A stretch of 64,000 nt of DNA from Thinopyrum elongatum (lineage: Eukaryota > Streptophyta > Magnoliopsida > Poales > Poaceae). Shown here piece after piece: positions 22,663 through 34,700 of this stretch; within the stretch, counting starts at the first letter, position 1; each line of letters opens with the position of its first letter. Below the pieces are notes generated by a model. The model had not been told where the DNA came from, ran no database searches, and saw nothing but the letters and a program-made list of their open reading frames with translations. A program made the translations under genes and the position numbers. The stretch spans positions 1-64,000 of the forward strand of contig JAAAXO010000140.1 of assembly GCA_011799875.1 (NCBI GenBank), read 5' to 3'.

Positions 22663-23797
22663 GGTTAGCAGCAATAGAAACACACAAGAATATGATCCTA
22701 CAGACTACTAGAAAGTGGTGGTGGTGTGGTGTGGTGTCACAAATCCGTCAAGCAAATCTCAAATTCTTACTAGTTCTTACCCAGCAGCAGGTGGTGATCG
22801 GCAACCTTTGTAGTCAAAACTCTCAGAGCTTGGACAGAGCGATTGCCAGGTGGTGTCAAACGCACGATGTAGATGTATGTGGAGCTGGGAAGGCTTATGA
22901 TATGGTAGCAAAAAGGGTCAGCAATAATCAATTCAGAGATGCAATGTTGAATAAACTCTCAACGACGGTACTGTGCTGGTCCTAGGCTAGACCGTGCTAG
23001 AGACGCGAGCCTAGAACACTAACAAAAATCACGGCGCTGCATGTAAACAAGGGAGGAGCACACTCTGAATATATTTATTTTTTTTTGCACTTTTTTTCCT
23101 CTTTTTTCCTCTTTTTTTTTTGCTCCGCAACAATTTTTTTTCGAAAAAGTCTACAAATGGTCTAAAAACTGCCTAGCCAGAATTTTCCAGACTTAGTTTT
23201 TTTTTTTAAACTGGAACTATTTTTCTTCTGCGGGTAGCACGAAAATTGGGGAATCCGACTTGTTCACGACTCGTAGTATCGCGTGATCTGGAACTCTAAA
23301 ATAAAGGAATAAATACTGGACTCGGACTAGGACTGGTGGCAGAGATGAATATGGTGGAACTCGGACTGGTGATGGTATATGACGGTAGTATATGTGGGCT
23401 CGGATTGGTGGTGGTATATGGACTCGGATCGGTGGTGGTATATGGACTCGGATCGGTGGTGGTATATGGACTCAGAGAAATAGCAGATAAGCTGTGGTGG
23501 TATATGGTAGGGGCGATGATGATGGTGCGGCGGCGGCGTGACAACTTGTGAATAGAACTCGAAACTCTAAAGAACTAGACGCTAAGACCAGCAACTTGAC
23601 ACGACGATGCAACCGCAAATTCAACAAAGCAAAAACACAAAAAAGATTATGCAAAGGCTCAGATTGGTTCGGATATGATGAACTAACCCTAAATTTTTTT
23701 TTGGCTTTTTCCTGGACTGTAGGTATGAAGAACAGACTCGATCTAAACTACGAAAAACTGTAAATCTCACCGAGCAACCTGGGAATCTGATACCACT
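22663..23797 (-). other. E5 5'UTR and primer-binding site
   Basis: A-element leader with T-rich runs near 23070-23120, three 24-bp repeat units (about 23398-23472) and TCTGATACCA at 23786-23795. No gene is supported. Confidence 0.88.
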
Positions 23798-24718
23798 TGG
23801 TAGAGGCGAGGGTGTCCCGATCTTTCGATGAGATGATAGCTATCGTTTTTGGTGGAGTAGACTTCGACGATCCAACTACGAACGTGCGAGGACGTCGCGC
23901 CTTAGCAATCGCTAAACCAACTCCGAGAGGTTATTGACCACGCCGGAGCACAATCAACCTGACCACGAGGGTCTATCTCCTACAAGCAAACGAAGAACAA
24001 GCAAGAAACTAAGATTTGCAATCTGGATATTGCGAATATAAGATGAAAGCTTTATTGATCAAGGTGGGGTTCTGTGACGTCTTGGTCTGGTCGTTGAACA
24101 CAAACGAAGTACGCGAAGTTGCAGCTATGGCGAACTTTTAATCTAAACAAAACCCAAAGTCTAAACGGTGCCCTAAGGGCTGTATATATGAGAAAGAGGA
24201 GGGGATTTCGTGGCCCTTGAAGGAGGGGTCCGAAACCAACCCTATCTCTTGTTTCCCCACACATACGGACTCTAAAAACAGCCTATACTCAAGTATTTCG
24301 AAATTACATGGGCCTGGCCCAATAATAAGGTGACGCAGCACCTATAATAGCCTCTGGACGAAATTTATGAAGTGACATCTTGTATATTTCATCCAAGGCT
24401 TCCTGCACTCATTATGGTGGCTTCAAAGTCCTGAAATCATCACTTGTAACTCCGTTCTTGTTCCCCTTGTGCATTCCATCATCTCCATGCTTGAACTTGC
24501 TCCAAGGTTCCTCTTTCTTGTCCAAGCTAGGCCCTTCATTTGTAAGCAAAACAAATGTATCCAATTTAGGCAGCATCATATTCTCATGAACTTTAGAATC
24601 ATTACCAAGAAACGAAAGTACCTGATATTTTAATTGGCGTGCGCGAGCTCTAGTAATTGGTCCAGTATGTATAGAAGCAGGGGCTGTGGGTGTAACAATG
24701 GTATTGATGTCCTCATCA
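23798..24718 (-). repeat. A-family LTR (5' LTR of E5)
   Basis: 921 bp, with the TGGTAGAGG terminus shared with the stub at 19005. The target duplication TTAAT follows at 24719-24723. Confidence 0.95.
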
Positions 24719-24807
24719 TTAATTGCCGTGCGTGAGCTCTAGTAGTTAGTCCAGTGTATGTAGCAGTATGTGCTGTGGGTGTAACAATGGTATTGATGTC
24801 CTCATCA
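24719..24807 (-). repeat. Diverged A LTR, remaining U3 start (3' LTR of E6)
   Basis: 89 bp including the TTAAT duplication: the U3 start of the diverged LTR whose main part is at 18168-19004. Many substitutions are visible (GCAGTATGTGCTGTGGG). The E6 polypurine tract follows at 24808. Confidence 0.9.
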
Positions 24808-26196
24808 TCCTCCCCTTCTTGAAATGAAGTCGTCCTCGACGGAAGCTCATCTTCCTCGCCCAAATAAGGCTTCAAATCTGCAATATTAAAAGTGGGACTA
24901 ACCCCAAAATCTGCAGGCAGCTCAAGTTTATATGCATTATCATTTATTTTCTCTAACACCTTAAATGGACCATCAGCACGTGGCATTAGCTTTGATTTGC
25001 GCAAATCAGGAAATCTATCCTTACGCAAATGTAACCAAACAAGATCTCCAGGTGCAAAGACAACACGTTTTCTACCCTTATCTCCAGCAAGTTTATATTT
25101 AGCATTCATACACTCAATGTTCTCCTTAGTTAACTCATGCATTTTTAAGATCAATTCAGCACGTTGTTTAGCATCAAAATTAACCTTCTCCGAAGATGGA
25201 AGAGGTAACAAATCAATAGGTGCACGAGGAAGGAAACCATACACAATTTCAAAAGGACACATCTTAGTAGTAGAATGCAATGAATGATTATAAGCAAATT
25301 CAATATGAGGCAAGCATTCTTCCCACATTTTCTTCTTATTCTTCAAAACAGCCCTAAGCATAGTAGACAATGTTCTATTGACTACTTCAGTTTGTCCGTC
25401 AGTTTGGGGGTGACATGTAGTACTAAAAAGCAGTTTAGTCCCCAACTTAGCCCATAAACATCTCCAAAAGTGGCTAAGAAATTTAGTATCACGATCTGAA
25501 ACAATAGTATTTGGCACACCATGCAAGCGTATAATTTCACGAAAGAACAAATCAGCAACATTAACAGCATCATCGCTTTTATGACATGGTATAAAGTGTG
25601 CCATTTTCGAGAACCTATCCACGACAACAAATATGCTATCCCTCCCCTTCTTTGTTCGAGGTAAACCTAAAACAAAGTCCATAGATATATCCTCCCAAGG
25701 AACACTAGGTACAGGCAAAGGCATATATAAACCATGAGGATTGAGTCGTGACTTAGCTTTTTGACATGTAGTGCAACGAGCAACAAAACGCTCAACATCC
25801 CTTCTCATCTTTGGCCAAAAGAAATGTGTAGCAAGTATATCCTCCGTCTTCTTCACGCCAAAGTGTCCCATTAATCCTCCTCCATGCGCTTCCTGCAACA
25901 ACAAAAGACGAACAGAGCTAGCTGGAATGCATAGCTTGTTAGCACGAAACACAAATCCATCGTTAACGACGAACTTGTTCCATGTTCTCCCTTCCTTACA
26001 ATTCTGCAATACATCTTTAAATTCAGCATCATGCACATATTGATCTTTGATGGTCTCCAAACCAAATATTTTAAAGTCAAGTTGTGAAAGCATAGTATAA
26101 CGACGAGACAATGCATCAGCAATAACATTTTCTCCCTTCTTGTGTTTAATGACATAAGGGAAAGTCTCAATAAATTCAACCCATTTAGCATGTCTA
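24808..26196 (-). pseudogene. pol: E6: integrase and end of RNase H
   Basis: From the polypurine tract back through the integrase C-terminal GPF-type domain, the DDE core ([26 protein letters not shown]), the HHCC finger ([10 protein letters not shown]...CTTC) and the end of RNase H (ADALSRR) to HAKWVEF, where the plus-strand LTR at 26197 cuts it. The frame is open; three bases are lost near 26133, removing one Lys in-frame. It was carried by the oldest A element in the nest and has no RT, protease or Gag here. Confidence 0.92.
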
Positions 26197-27118
26197 TGAT
26201 GAGGACATCAATACCATTGTTACACCCACAGCCCCTGCTACTATACATACTGGACCAATTACTAGAGCTCGCGCACGCCAATTAAATTATCAGGTACTTT
26301 CGTTTCTTGGTAATGATTCTAATGTTCATGAGAATATGATGCTGCCTAAATTGGATACATTTGTTTTGCTTACAAATGAAGGGCCTAGCTTGGACAAGAA
26401 AGAGGAACCTTGGAGCAAGTTCAAGCATGGAGATGATGGCATGCGCAAGGGGAACAAGAACGGAGTTACAAGTGATGATTTCAGGACTTTGAAGCCACCA
26501 TAAGGAGTGCAGGAAGCCTTGGACGAAATATACAAGATGCCACTTCATAAATTTCGTCCAGAGGCTATTATAGGTGCTGCGTCACCTTATTATTGGGCCA
26601 GGCCCATGTAATTTCGAAATACTTGAGTATAGGCTATTGTTAGAGTCCGTATGTGTGGGGAAACAAGAGATAGGGTTGGTTTCGGACCCCTCCTTCAAGG
26701 GCCACGAAATCCCCCCCTCTTCCTCCATATATACAGCCCTTAGGGCACCGTTTAGACTTTGGGTTTTGTTTAGATTAAAAGTTCGCCATAGCTGCAACTT
26801 CGCGTACTTCGTTTGTGTTCAACGACCAGACCAAGACGTCACAGAACCCCACCTTGATCAATAAAGCTTTCATCTTATATTCGCAATATCCAGATTGCAA
26901 ATCTTAGTTTCTTGCTTGTTCTTCGTTTGCTTGCAGGAGATAGACCCTCGTGGTCAGGTTGATTGTGCTCCGGCGTGGTCAATAACCTCTAGGAGTTGGT
27001 TTAGCGATTGCTAAGGCGCGACGTCCTCGCACGTTCATAGTCGGATCGTCAAAGTCTACTCCACCAAAAACGATAGCTATCATCTCATCGAAAGATCGGG
27101 ACACCCTCGCCTCTATCA
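26197..27118 (+). repeat. Solo A-family LTR, plus orientation
   Basis: Complete 922-bp LTR between two minus-strand pol fragments. Left flank GTCTA, right flank TAAAC: no target duplication. The pol fragments on either side overlap by about 468 bp of the same region (25729-26196 and 27119-27586). Confidence 0.95.
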
Positions 27119-27827
27119 TAAACCATGAGGATTGAGTCGTGGCTTAGCTTTTTGACATGTAGTGCAGCGAGCAACAAAACGCTCAACATCCCGACTCATC
27201 TTTGGCCAAAAGAAATGTGTAGCAAGTATATCCTCCGTCTTCTTCACGCCAAAGTGTCCCATTAATCCTCCTCCATGCGCCTCCTGCAACAACAAAAGAC
27301 GAACGGAGCTAGCTGGAATGCATAGCTTGTTAGCACGAAACACAAATCCATCGTTAACGACGAACTTGTTCCATGTTCTCCCTTCCTTACAATTCTGCAA
27401 TACATCTTTAAATTCAGCATCATGCACATATTGATCTTTGATGGTCTCCAAACCAAATATTTTAAAGTCAAGTTGTGAAAGCATAGTATAACGACGAGAC
27501 AATGCATCAGCAATAACATTTTCTTTACCCTTCTTGTGTTTAATGACATAAGGGAAAGTCTCAATAAATTCAACCCATTTAGCATGTCTACGGTTCAGTT
27601 TTGCTTGACTTTTAATGTGTTTCAAAGATTCATGATCAGAATGTATAACAAATTCTTTGGGCCATAAATAATGTTGCCATGTTTCTAAGGTCCGAACAAG
27701 AGCATATAATTCTTTATCATAAGTAGAATAGTTCAGACTAGGCCCACTCAATGTTTCAGAAAAGTATGCAACAGGTTTGCCATCTTGTAATAAAACACCT
27801 CCTAATCCAATTCCACTAGCATCACAT
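27119..27827 (-). pseudogene. pol: E7: RNase H and integrase zinc finger
   Basis: One open frame covering most of RNase H from just after the catalytic ECDAS region (SDHESL and ADALSRR motifs present), the linker and the integrase HHCC finger, ending at KPRLNPHGL. It is bounded by LTRs on both sides with unmatched flanks. RT and the DDE core are missing. Confidence 0.9.
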
Positions 27828-28749
27828 TGATAGAGGCGAGGGTGTCCCGATCTTTCGATGAGATGATAGCTATCGTTTTTGGTGGAGTAGACTTTGACGA
27901 TCCGACTACGAACGTGCGAGGACGTCGCGCCTTAGCAATCGCTAAACCAACTCCGAGAGGTTATTGACCACGCCGGAGCACAATCAACCTGACCACGAGG
28001 GTCTATCTCCTGCAAGCAAACGAAGAACAAGCAAGAAACTAAGATTTGCAATCTGGATATTGCGAATATAAGATGAAAGCTTTATTGATCAAGGTGGGGT
28101 TCTGTGACGTCTTGGTCTGGTCGTTGAACACAAACGAAGTACGCGAAGTTGCAGCTATGGCGAACTTTTAATCTAAACAAAACCCAAAGTCTAAACGGTG
28201 CCCTAAGGGCTGTATATATGGAGGAAGAGGGGGGGATTTCGTGGCCCTTGAAGGAGGGGTCCGAAACCAACCCTATCTCTTGTTTCCCCACACATACGGA
28301 CTCTAAAAATAGTCTATACTCAAGTATTTCGAAATTACATGGGCCTGGCCCAATAATAAGGTGACGCAGCACCTATAATAGCCTCTGGACGAAATTTATG
28401 AAGTGACATCTTGTATATTTCGTCCAAGGCTTCCTGCACTCATTATGGTGGCTTCAAAGTCCTGAAATCATCACTTGTAACTCCGTTCTTGTTCCCCTTG
28501 TGCATGCCATAATCTCCATGCTTGAACTTGCTCCAAGGTTCCTCTTTCTTGTCCAAGCTAGGCCCTTCATTTGTAAGCAAAACAAATGTATCCAATTTAG
28601 GCAGCATCATATTCTCATGAACTTTAGAATCATTACCAAGAAACGAAAGTACCTGATATTTTAATTGGCGTGCGCGAGCTCTAGTAATTGGTCCAGTATG
28701 TATAGAAGCAGGGGTTGTGGGTGTAACAATGGTATTGATGTCCTCATCA
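27828..28749 (-). repeat. Solo A-family LTR
   Basis: Complete 922-bp LTR. Left flank CACAT is in RNase H of E7, right flank ATACT in Gag of E8, so the two sides are over 2 kb apart in element coordinates and there is no target duplication. Confidence 0.95.
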
Positions 28750-29714
28750 ATACTCCTTATACTCTAGAATGGTCTGAATCTCTCTATTTAATCCACCCAT
28801 GAAACGTGCAAGCATAGCTTCATTCTCCTCAACAATACCACATCTAATCATGCCAGTTTGTAATTCCTGATAATATTCTTCTACAGAATTTTTTCCTTGT
28901 CTTAAGCGCTGCAATTTTTGAAGTAATTCACGTTGATAATATGGTGGAACCCAACGAGTACGCATAGCAGTTTTCAAAGCAGCCCACGTAGCTGGTATAG
29001 GATATAATCTACAATGTTCAGACCACCATACACATGCAAAACTAGTGAAAGCACAAACAGCAGCAGCAACACGTCGTTCCTCGGGATATTGTAAACATGT
29101 AAAACGTTGTTCAGTTTCTAACTCCCAAGTAAGATATATATCAGGAACATATCTACCCTCGAATGGTGGAATATTCAATTTTAATTTAGGAAGATGGTCA
29201 TGATCTCGTACCTGAAGTGGTGGTGCAGGCCTACCATTGCGATTATTTGTATGTGGACGACCTGGTGCTGGTGGTTGCACGTAGTTATGATTTTGATCAA
29301 CCTCATCCTCATAATCGCCCGCGTAATCATCCTCCTCCTCGGCACCAGCAGCAGCAGGAGCAGGAGCCAAAGAAGCATCAACAGTAGGTACAGCAGCACC
29401 AGAAGTTTGGCCATCCTCAAGAGGAACACGCTTCGCTCGTCCGAACTGATTTGGAAGGGGGCGTTGTTGTTGTCGTTGCAGAGGTGCGACAGGTGCAGCC
29501 GGTGGTGGTTGGGAAGACGCGTGAGCAATTCATTAAACTTGTTATCCAGCTTTGTCTCGAACGACTTCTCCATGCCATCTATCTTCTCCATGGCCTCTTC
29601 AAATCTGTTTAGCACATCTCCCACCTGGCCACTCATCATTTGCTGAAATTTATCATGCAACTCCTTGTTCGTCATGTTCTCCCAGTCAATCTCGTCGGCT
29701 TGTGATCCTGCCAT
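28750..29714 (-). pseudogene. gag: E8: CRM Gag, frameshifted and truncated
   Basis: Gag from ATG 29714-29712 to LEYKEY at the LTR boundary. A single G is lost near 29513 (GGTTGGGAAGACG against GGTTGGGGAAGACG), shifting the frame just after LLTRLP, about 75 codons in. Downstream, the Gag domain reads openly in the other frame. The CCHC knuckle and pol are absent. Confidence 0.92.
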
Positions 29715-30813
29715 GGTTAGCAGCAATAGAAACACACAAGAATATGATCCTACAGACTACTAGAAAGTGGTGGTGGTGTGGTGTGGTGTCACAAATCCGT
29801 CAAGCAAATCTCAAATTCTTACCAGTTCTTACCCAGCAGCAGGTGGTGATCGGCAACCTTTGTAGTCAAAACTCTCAGAGCTTGGACAGAGCGATTGCCA
29901 GGTGGTGTCAAACGCACGATGTAGATGTATGTGGAGCTGGGAAGGCTTATGATATGGTAGCAAAAAGGGTCAGCAATAATCAATTCAGAGATGCAATGTT
30001 GAATAAACTCTCAACGACGGTACTGTGCTGGTCCTAGGCTAGACCGTGCTAGAGACGCGAGCCTAGAACACTAAGAAAAATCACGGCGCTGCACGTAAAC
30101 AAGGGAGGAGCACACTCTGAATTTTTTTCTTTTTTTTTTGCACTTTTTTTTTCCTCTTTTTTTTTTTTGCTCTGCAATAATTTTTTTTTCGAAAAAGTCT
30201 ACAAATGGTCTAAAAACTGCCTAGCCAGAATTTTCCAGACTTAGTTTTTTTTTTGAAACTGGAACTATTTTTCTTCTGCGGGTAGCACGAAAATTGGGGA
30301 ATCCGACTTGTTCACGACTCGTAGTATCGCGTGATCTGGAACTCTAAAATAAAGGAATAAACACTAGACTCGGACTAGGACTGGTGATGGTATATGACGG
30401 TAGTATATGTGGGCTCGGATTGGTGGTGGTATATGGACTCGGATCGGTGGTGGTATATGGACTCGGATCGGTGGTGGTATATGGACTCAGAGAAATAGCA
30501 GATAAGCTGTGGTGGTATATGGTAGGGGCGATGATGATGGTGCGGCGGCGGCGTGACAACTTGTGAACAGAACTCGAAACTCTAAAGAACTAGACGCTAA
30601 GACCAGCAACTTGACACGACGATGCAACCGCAAATTCAACAAAGCAAAAACCCTAAAAAGATTATGCAAAGGCTCAGATTGGTTCGGATATGATGAACTA
30701 ACCCTAAATTTTTTTTTTGGCTTTTTCCTGGACTGTAGGTATGAAGAACAGACTCGATCTAAACTACGAAAAACTGTAAATCTCACCGAGCAACCTGGGA
30801 ATCTGATACCACT
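29715..30813 (-). other. E8 5'UTR and primer-binding site
   Basis: A-element leader with T-rich runs, three 24-bp repeat units (about 30415-30488) and a deletion of about 30 bp just before the block. TCTGATACCA lies at 30802-30811. No gene is seen. Confidence 0.88.
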
Positions 30814-31734
30814 TGATAGAGGCGAGGGTGTCCCGATCTTTTGATGAGATGATAGCTATCGTTTTTGGTGGAGTAGACTTTGACGATCCGACTACGAACG
30901 TGCGAGGACGTCGCGCCTTAGCAATCGCTAAACCAACTCCGAGAGGTTATTGACCACGCCGGAGCACAATCAACCTGACCACGAGGGTCTATCTCCTGCA
31001 AGCAAACGAAGAACAAGCAAGAAACTAAGATTTGCAATCTGGATATTGCGAATATAAGATGAAAGCTTTATTGATCAAGGTGGAGTTCTGTGACGTCTTG
31101 GTCTGGTCGTTGAACACAAACGAAGTACGCGAAGTTGCAGCTATGGCGAACTTTTAATCTAAACAAAACCCAAAGTCTAAACGGTGCCCTAAGGGCTGTA
31201 TATATGGAGGAAGAGGGGGGGATTTCGTGGCCCTTGAAGGAGGGGTCCGAAACCAACCCTATCTCTTGTTTCCCCACACATACGGACTCTAAAAATAGTC
31301 TATACTCAAGTATTTCGAAATTACATGGGCCTGGCCCAATAATAAGGTGACGCAGCACCTATAATAGCCTCTGGACGAAATTTATGAAGTGGCATCTTGT
31401 ATATTTCGTCCAAGGCTTCCTGCACTCCTTATGGTGGCTTCAAAGTCCTGAAATCATCACTTGTAACTCCGTTCTTGTTCCCCTTGCGCATGCCATCATC
31501 TCCATGCTTGAACTTGCTCCAAGGTTCCTCTTTTTGTCCAAGCTAGGCCCTTCATTTGTAAGCAAAACAAATGTATCCAATTTAGGCAGCATCATATTCT
31601 CATGAACATTAGAATCATTACCAAGAAACGAAAGTACCTGATAATTTAATTGGCGTGCGCGAGCTCTAGTAATTGGTCCAGTATGTATAGCAGCAGGGGC
31701 TGTGGGTGTAACAATGGTATTGATGTCCTCATCA
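30814..31734 (-). repeat. A-family LTR shared by E8 and E9
   Basis: Its left end adjoins the E8 primer-binding site and its right end adjoins the E9 polypurine tract (31735). It therefore acts as 5' LTR of E8 and 3' LTR of E9. One C is lost near 31533, shifting the frame of the LTR-encoded Gag-Pol tail. Confidence 0.95.
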
Positions 31735-34700
31735 TCCTCCCCTTCTTGAAATGAAGTCGTCCTCGACGGAAGCTCATCTTCCTCAGCCAAATAAGGCTTC
31801 AAATCTGCAATGTTAAAAGTGGGACTAACCCCAAAATCTGCAGGCAGCTCAAGTTTATATGCATTATCATTTATTTTCTCTAACACCTTAAAAGGACCAT
31901 CAGCACGTGGCATTAGCTTTGATTTGCGCAAATCAGGAAATCTATCTTTACGCAAATGTAACCAAACAAGATCTCCAGGTGCAAACACAACATGTTTTCT
32001 ACCCTTATCTCCAGCAAGTTTATATTTAGCATTCATACGCTCAATGTTCTCCTTAGTTAACTCATGCATTTTTACGATCAATTCAGCACGTTGTTTAGCA
32101 TCAAAATTAACCTTCTCCGAAGATGGAAGAGGCAACAAATCAATAGGTGCACGAGGTAGGAAACCATATACAATTTCAAAAGGGCACATCTTAGTAGTAG
32201 AATGCAACGAACGATTATAAGCAAATTCAATATGAGGCAAGCATTCTTCCCACATTTTCTTGTTATTCTTCAAAACAGCCCTAAGCATAGTAGACAAAGT
32301 TCTATTGACTACTTCAGTTTGTCCATCAGTTTGGGGGTGACAAGTAGTACTAAAAAGCAGTTTAGTCCACAACTTAGCCCATAAACATCTCCAAAAGTGG
32401 CTAAGAAATTTGGTATCACGATCTGAAACAATAGTATTTGGCACACCATGCAAGCGAATAATTTCACGAAAGAACAAATCAGCAAAATTAGCAGCATCAT
32501 CGCTTTTATGACATGGTATAAAGTGTGCCATTTTCGAGAACCTATCCACGACAACAAATATGCTATCCCTCCCCTTCTTTGTTCGAGGTAAACCCAAAAC
32601 AAAGTCCATAGATATATCCTCCCATGGAACACTAGGTACAGGCAAAGGCATATATAAACCATGAGGATTGAGTCGTGACTTAGCTTTTTGACATGTAGTG
32701 CAGCGAGCAACAAAGCGCTCAACATCCCGTCTCATCTTTGGCCAAAAGAAATGTGTAGCAAGTACATCCTCTGTCTTCTTTACGCCAAAGTGTCCCATTA
32801 ATCCTCCTCCATGCGCCTCCTGCAACAACAAAAGACGAACGGAGCTAGCTGGAATGCATAGCTTGTTAGCACGAAACACAAATCCATCGTTAACGACGAA
32901 CTTGTTCCATGTTTTCCTTCTTTACAATTCTGCAATACATCCTTAAATTCAGCATCATGCACATATTGATCTTTGATGGTCTCCAAACCAAATATTTTAA
33001 AGTCAAGTTGTGAAAGCATAGTATAACGACGAGACAATGCATCAGCAATAACATTTTCTTTACCCTTCTTGTGTTTAATGACATAAGGGAAAGTCTCAAT
33101 GAATTCAACCCATTTAGCATGTCTACGGTTCAGTTTGGCTTGACTTTTAATATGTTTCAAAGATTCATGATCAGAATGAATAACAAATTCTTTGGGCCAT
33201 AAATAATGTTGCCATGTTTCCAAAGTCCGAACAAGAGCATATAATTCCTTATCATAAGTAGAGTAATTCAGACTAGGCCCACTCAATTTTTCAGAAAAGT
33301 ATGCAACAGGTTTGCCATCTTGTAATAACACACCTCCTAATCCAATTCCACTAGCATCACATTCAAGCTCAAAAGTCTTACTAAAATCAGGAAGTTGGAG
33401 TAAAGGAGCATGTGTTAACTTATCTTTCAACACCGTGAAGGCTTCTTCCTGTGCGGTACCCCAAACAAAAGGCACATCCTTCTTTGTAAGCTCGTTGAGA
33501 AGTGCAGCAATGGTACTGAAATCTCTCACAAAACGCCTATAGAAACCAGCGAGGCCAAGGAAACTCCTCACTTGTGTGACCGTTTTGGGCTGCGGCCAAC
33601 TCTCAATAGCTTCAATCTTGGCTTTATCAACTTCAATTCCCTGTGGAGTAACAACATAGCCAAGAAAAGATACTCGGTCGGTGCAAAAGGTGCACTTCCC
33701 AAGGTTACCAAACAAACGTGCATCACGTAGAGCAATAAAAACAACACGTAAATGTTCCAAATGTTCCTCCAAAGATCTGCTATAAATCAATATATCATCA
33801 AAGTAAACTACCACAAATCGTCCAATGAAAGCACGTAAAACTTCGTTCATTAATCTCATGAAAGTACTAGGTGCATTAGTTAACCCAAAAGGCATGACTA
33901 ACCACTCATATAATCCAAACTTTGTTTTAAATGCTGTTTTCCATTCATCTCCCAATTTCATACGAATTTGATGGTATCCACTACGCAAATCAACTTTGGA
34001 GAATATTGTAGAGCCACTCAATTCATCAAGCATATCATCTAGCCTAGGAATAGGATGACGATAACGAATAGTAATATTATTAATGCCTCTACAATCAACA
34101 CACATACGCGACGTACCATCCTTTTTTGGCACTAGTATAATAGGAACAGCACAAGGACTAAGAGATTCGCGTATATAACCTTTGTCGAGCAGCTCCTGTA
34201 CTTGACGCATAATCTCCTTCGTCTCCTCTGGATTGGTACGGTATGGCGCACGGTTTGGCAACGAAGCACCGGGAATTAAGTCAATCTGATGCTCAATCCC
34301 GCGAATAGGTGGTAACCCCGGTGGCACGTCTTGTGGAAAGACGTCAGCGAACTCCTGCAAAATGTTAGTGACCGCAGGAGGCAAAGAGGAAGGCACGTCC
34401 TCGAATGAAAATAACGCCTCTTTGCACACAAAAGCATAGCAAACAGAATTGCTGAAATCTAGCTCATCAATATCAGATTTGGTGGCAAGTAAGCATGCAC
34501 TTTTCAATTTAATTTCAGAAGCAACACTAGATGGTTTATTATTAGGCTTCATTTGTTGCTCAAATTCTTTTGCCACAATCTAATTTTCACTCTTATTTTT
34601 CTCCTGCTTTGCTTTACTAGCTCTATTAATATCATCTTTCAAAATAGAATCAGGAGTCATAGGAAGCAAAGTAATATGTTTATCCTTATGAACAAGAGTA

